Both the position numbers and the translations under genes were made by a program. Positions 60,950 to 64,000 of a DNA stretch of 64,000 bases are shown here, piece by piece (the stretch's first letter is position 1; every line of letters begins with the position of its first letter). Source of the DNA: Chitinophagaceae bacterium (GTDB lineage: Bacteria > Bacteroidota > Bacteroidia > Chitinophagales > Chitinophagaceae). Under the pieces are notes generated by a model. That model was given only the letters and a program-made list of their open reading frames with translations, was not told the DNA's origin and did no database searches. The stretch spans positions 434,001-498,000 of the forward strand of contig JADKKJ010000001.1 of the NCBI GenBank assembly GCA_016720565.1, given 5' to 3'.

Positions 60950-63913
60950 TTATTGTACCAGGAACCGCCCTGTTTGAAGCATGCCTGATGCAGCTGTTAT
61001 TTTTATGAAATAGGCGCCTGCACTCCATCCGCCAAGGTCAAGTGTGAACTGGTTGATGCCAGACCTTCCTTCTATTGACATCTCTTTCAGCTTTGTCCCT
61101 TTGCTATCGGTTACTACCAGGTTCATGCTTTGCCTTTCCGAGAGACTTAAAGAGACGGTCAATTTTTCTTTTGCCGGGTTGGGAGAAATACTGGTGATCT
61201 CAAATGCTCCTTTACTGTTCAACAGCAGCAAAGTGGGACTATATCCCTGTTTTCCATTTTCGTCGATGGATCTGACACGATAAAAATTACGGCCTGGAAG
61301 TGGTGCGATATCATGGTAATCAAAAAGCTGTGCACAGCGAATATGGTTTGCGGCCAGCTGGTAAATACGTTGGAATTGTTTTCCATCTCCGCTTCTTTCC
61401 AAAGTGAATAAAGCGCCGTCATTGCAATCTGCCTTCCATTCCAACTGGTTACTGCCATCTGTATTTTTTTTCCCGGTAAAATATTCCATCACAACCGGAA
61501 GACTTGCGGCACTGGATATGATCCATGGTGAAAAATTGGTTATTGCAGTATTGGTGGTAGAACTGTAAATACCGGCAGAAAGTGCAGGTACTGTCATGGA
61601 GGTGTTCATAACATAGGCAGTTCCATTATGCCTGAATGCATATGGCCCAGTGGTATTATTGAAACCCGCACCCTGGTCGGCCGCTGCCCATTTAAAAGTT
61701 AAGGTCACATTATTTCCGCCGCTGGTCATTTCATTGATGTTCCAGGTGCGCTGCAGGCAACTGGCAGCATTTGTAGTGGCAGGGTTTAATCCTGCCACCA
61801 CATTCACACTAAATACTTCAACAGGATTTCCCGCTGCCGGAGCTAATTGAAGTCCGTTATAAGAGCTAATGCTGGGCCCAACCGGGAATTCAAAACTGGT
61901 ACCTCCTGCGATCATTTTTATCAGTTTACCGGTACCATTAGTTACGAAATAGGAGCTGGAGGAGGCACCGCTGAGTACGGCACTCTGTGAAAGAAATACA
62001 TCATTGTTTCCAATGCTGACCTTCGCGCCACTGATGTTCAGGGTGCCATAAACAATAAGTTTGCAGCTAAGTGTTCTGTTGGCATTTATTGTAAGGGTTC
62101 CTCCTTCATTCACGGTGATTGTAGTGGCCAGAGGATCCACATCCAGCGTGATATTCTGGCCGCTCATGATATTTACATTGGAAGTTGAAGATGGAACCGC
62201 AGTAGTGCTCCAGGATCCACCGGCATTCCAGTTACCACTGGCCACTGCCGATAATACAGTATTAGGTGCCAGTTTAGCCCACCAGGTACCCCATTTACTG
62301 GTGCTGCCACCAATAGTTGGCGCTGCCCTCAGTTTTGCATATTCCTGGATGGTCCAGAAAGAAATATCATCCAGCGGATCCACCATGGTATGGCTATAAT
62401 CACCCCACCTGTTCCTTCCGCTTCCAAAATCTTTTGAATAATAATCTTCGCCATCTTTAAACAGCACCGGGTCCTGAATGGTACCTGCAGCATCAGCTGC
62501 ATAACGGAAAGCATAGGCGGCACCAAGGAAACCATCACTTTCCCCTTTGGCAAGCGATACAGCCAGGTCATTATCCTTATTTACGCCAACGCTGGGATGA
62601 CCATACCACCTTCCGCCGTTGGAGGAAGTGGCGGTAACGTCCTCAATTCTTCCTCCATCCAGGGTATTGCCGGTAACAGCGTCAAGTTTGGTCCATTGTA
62701 CCATGGAATGCACGGGTGCGCCGGAGCTTTGAATGGTTTGGGAATACCAGACAGCTCCATTTCGGAATACCACATTGCCACGAACATACTGGTCGCCAGG
62801 GTCAGCAAAAACAAGTGAACCAGGGCAGGAGCTTAGGCATTGTTGAGGAAGTATATTTCCTCCCGAAACAGCCCATCCTCCGCCTGGCCTGACCTTAACA
62901 GCGCCAATGGTCATTACAGGTGTTCCGGGTGTTCCGGTAATGGTGGAAAGTATATAGGTTGCACCAGCACTGCTTAAATGACTTACGAGATATTCTGTAT
63001 TCTCAGTGGAAGAATAGGTGCTGGCGGGGTGCATGCAAAAACCTCCATTTACACCAGTAATACCAGAGAAAAGCGTGCCGGACATGGTGCCAGCCAGCAG
63101 ACTGGGATAATCAATGGCAAAAACCCGGCCTTCCTGTGAAGCACCCGGGATAGTAAACATGTTTCCGGAGATCACGATCCAGTTCTTATTAAAACCCAGC
63201 ATGGGAAAATCCATCCATAAACTGGAACCAGTATCAGGATCCAGGGCATAGAGGGTATAGTTTCCTTCGGGGTCATGCGTTTGGGAAATGCCAATAAGTA
63301 CTCTGGAGTTTGCACTGGAGCCATTGGACACTGCTACAATGATCCAACGGTTTCTGTATGGATCATATACTATGCGTGGATCGAACACACCACTGGCTGC
63401 TGTGCCAAGTGAGTTCCAGAAAGTTTGAGCAGAAACGAGACTTAATTGAGTGCCGCTGGTTTTTCTAAGTATACGGTAGTTATTATTCAGGGTGGTAAAT
63501 ACCTTATCCAGGCCCACCGCGCCATAGGTGTCAGGGGGAATAGTATAGGAACCAACTGTTCCTCCTCCCATTGCCTCATCGGGTGCGCCTTCAAAATTCA
63601 GTATAGGGGAAGGGGAGACCACAGTGATGCGGTTTGGATCTCCGGGACGAAAAGGCTGAATGGGAGCAGCACTGGTTGGTTCTTCATATTCCTGGTCTTC
63701 CAGGTTAGGAACTTTTCCCATGCTCAGGCCTGGTGGTTTAGGCAGCAAGGCTTCTCTATCAGCCTCCATTTTCAGGTTCACGTAACCTACCGCTACGATT
63801 CCGGCCCTGGAACTTTGAACGATCAATTGGGAGAAGCTAAAAACAGAAATAAACAAAAAAAACGTGGTCAGGGAGATATAGTGCCCTATCCGGTATTTAA
63901 AGGATTGATGCAT
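60950..63913 (-). CDS. Large T9SS type A cargo protein
   Basis: 987 residues with a signal peptide (about 1-29, VFSFSQ). The N-terminal ~480 residues resemble the N-terminal domain of the HYR protein at 43523 (PPDTYGAVGLDKVFTTLN, VYDPYRNRW, GISQTHDPEGNY, MDFPMLGFNKNW). The middle region (GNWNAGGSWSTTAVPSS, ITVNEGGTLTINANRTLSCKLIVYGTLNISG) looks like a right-handed beta-solenoid. Then follows a fibronectin-like domain (LEWKADCNDGALFTLERSGDGKQF) and the type A sorting domain (SISPNPAKEKLTVSLSL, about 915-987, ending GRFLVQ). It is predicted to be exported by T9SS; the function is unknown. Confidence 0.9.
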   Translation of the reverse strand: MHQSFKYRIGHYISLTTFFLFISVFSFSQLIVQSSRAGIVAVGYVNLKMEADREALLPKPPGLSMGKVPNLEDQEYEEPTSAAPIQPFRPGDPNRITVVSPSPILNFEGAPDEAMGGGTVGSYTIPPDTYGAVGLDKVFTTLNNNYRILRKTSGTQLSLVSAQTFWNSLGTAASGVFDPRIVYDPYRNRWIIVAVSNGSSANSRVLIGISQTHDPEGNYTLYALDPDTGSSLWMDFPMLGFNKNWIVISGNMFTIPGASQEGRVFAIDYPSLLAGTMSGTLFSGITGVNGGFCMHPASTYSSTENTEYLVSHLSSAGATYILSTITGTPGTPVMTIGAVKVRPGGGWAVSGGNILPQQCLSSCPGSLVFADPGDQYVRGNVVFRNGAVWYSQTIQSSGAPVHSMVQWTKLDAVTGNTLDGGRIEDVTATSSNGGRWYGHPSVGVNKDNDLAVSLAKGESDGFLGAAYAFRYAADAAGTIQDPVLFKDGEDYYSKDFGSGRNRWGDYSHTMVDPLDDISFWTIQEYAKLRAAPTIGGSTSKWGTWWAKLAPNTVLSAVASGNWNAGGSWSTTAVPSSTSNVNIMSGQNITLDVDPLATTITVNEGGTLTINANRTLSCKLIVYGTLNISGAKVSIGNNDVFLSQSAVLSGASSSSYFVTNGTGKLIKMIAGGTSFEFPVGPSISSYNGLQLAPAAGNPVEVFSVNVVAGLNPATTNAASCLQRTWNINEMTSGGNNVTLTFKWAAADQGAGFNNTTGPYAFRHNGTAYVMNTSMTVPALSAGIYSSTTNTAITNFSPWIISSAASLPVVMEYFTGKKNTDGSNQLEWKADCNDGALFTLERSGDGKQFQRIYQLAANHIRCAQLFDYHDIAPLPGRNFYRVRSIDENGKQGYSPTLLLLNSKGAFEITSISPNPAKEKLTVSLSLSERQSMNLVVTDSKGTKLKEMSIEGRSGINQFTLDLGGWSAGAYFIKITAASGMLQTGRFLVQ

Positions 63914-64000
63914 AGTGAATTGCTGGTTAGGTAGCTTATGGCAGGCAAGTTATACAAAAGGCAGGGTAGCATTTTTGCTATTATTTCCACCTGCTGCTAA

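Overview
This window looks like a chromosomal segment of a Bacteroidota bacterium, most likely of the family Chitinophagaceae. The evidence is: type IX secretion (T9SS) cargo with type A and type B C-terminal signals, a PorP/SprF-family protein, a fused SecDF, a six-repeat ribosomal protein S1, a long NusB, and many upstream regions carrying the Bacteroidota -7 promoter element TAnnTTTG. I see no tRNA, rRNA, CRISPR array, transposase or phage gene. No stretch longer than 300 bases lacks a gene; the longest gap is about 218 bases, upstream of the class A beta-lactamase-like gene at 55950.

Layout. 1-2080: the 3' end of a type B T9SS cargo gene followed by a PorP/SprF gene. 2184-5216: an acyltransferase divergent from rpsA. 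5313-12917: a dienelactone-hydrolase-like protein, an SxxK serine hydrolase with TPRs, a cation:proton antiporter, an amino-acid permease plus M19 dipeptidase pair, a second acyltransferase and a hotdog thioesterase. 13010-20777: proline dehydrogenase, thyA-folA-methyltransferase, the three-subunit proton-translocating transhydrogenase, and an rRNA/tRNA m5C methyltransferase. 20818-34485: envelope and housekeeping genes, namely LysM protein, fmt, FKBP isomerase, pepT, an SPFH protein, an ExbB/ExbD pair, ribD-yigZ, prmC, 3-hydroxyacyl-CoA dehydrogenase and Mrp/ApbC.

33472-40399 is a divergent kynurenine catabolism cluster. ACMSD and 3-hydroxyanthranilate dioxygenase lie leftward. An SDR, 2-aminomuconate semialdehyde dehydrogenase, a RidA-family deaminase, kynureninase and kynurenine 3-monooxygenase lie rightward. 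Together they would take kynurenine to a 2-oxo-hexenedioate, bypassing quinolinate. Tryptophan dioxygenase and kynurenine formamidase are not in the window.

40427-64000: pyrF, glnS, a 1526-residue HYR-domain T9SS cargo protein, a serine hydrolase, a methylmalonyl-CoA mutase catalytic subunit without a B12 domain, an IscA-type protein, secDF, a class A beta-lactamase-like protein, an aspartate-type aminotransferase, the nusB-DUF1573-yajC-coaE operon, and a second large T9SS cargo gene (987 residues).

The observations most worth following up are: a canonical 12-residue EF-hand calcium loop in the N-terminus of the ExbB-like channel; short tandem arrays with 7-8 base periods immediately after, and sometimes overlapping, stop codons; a HYR domain split by a roughly 170-residue insertion; six genes whose -7 promoter box ends only 3-5 bases before the start codon, suggesting leaderless mRNAs; and an SDR in the kynurenine operon that lacks the YxxxK motif.
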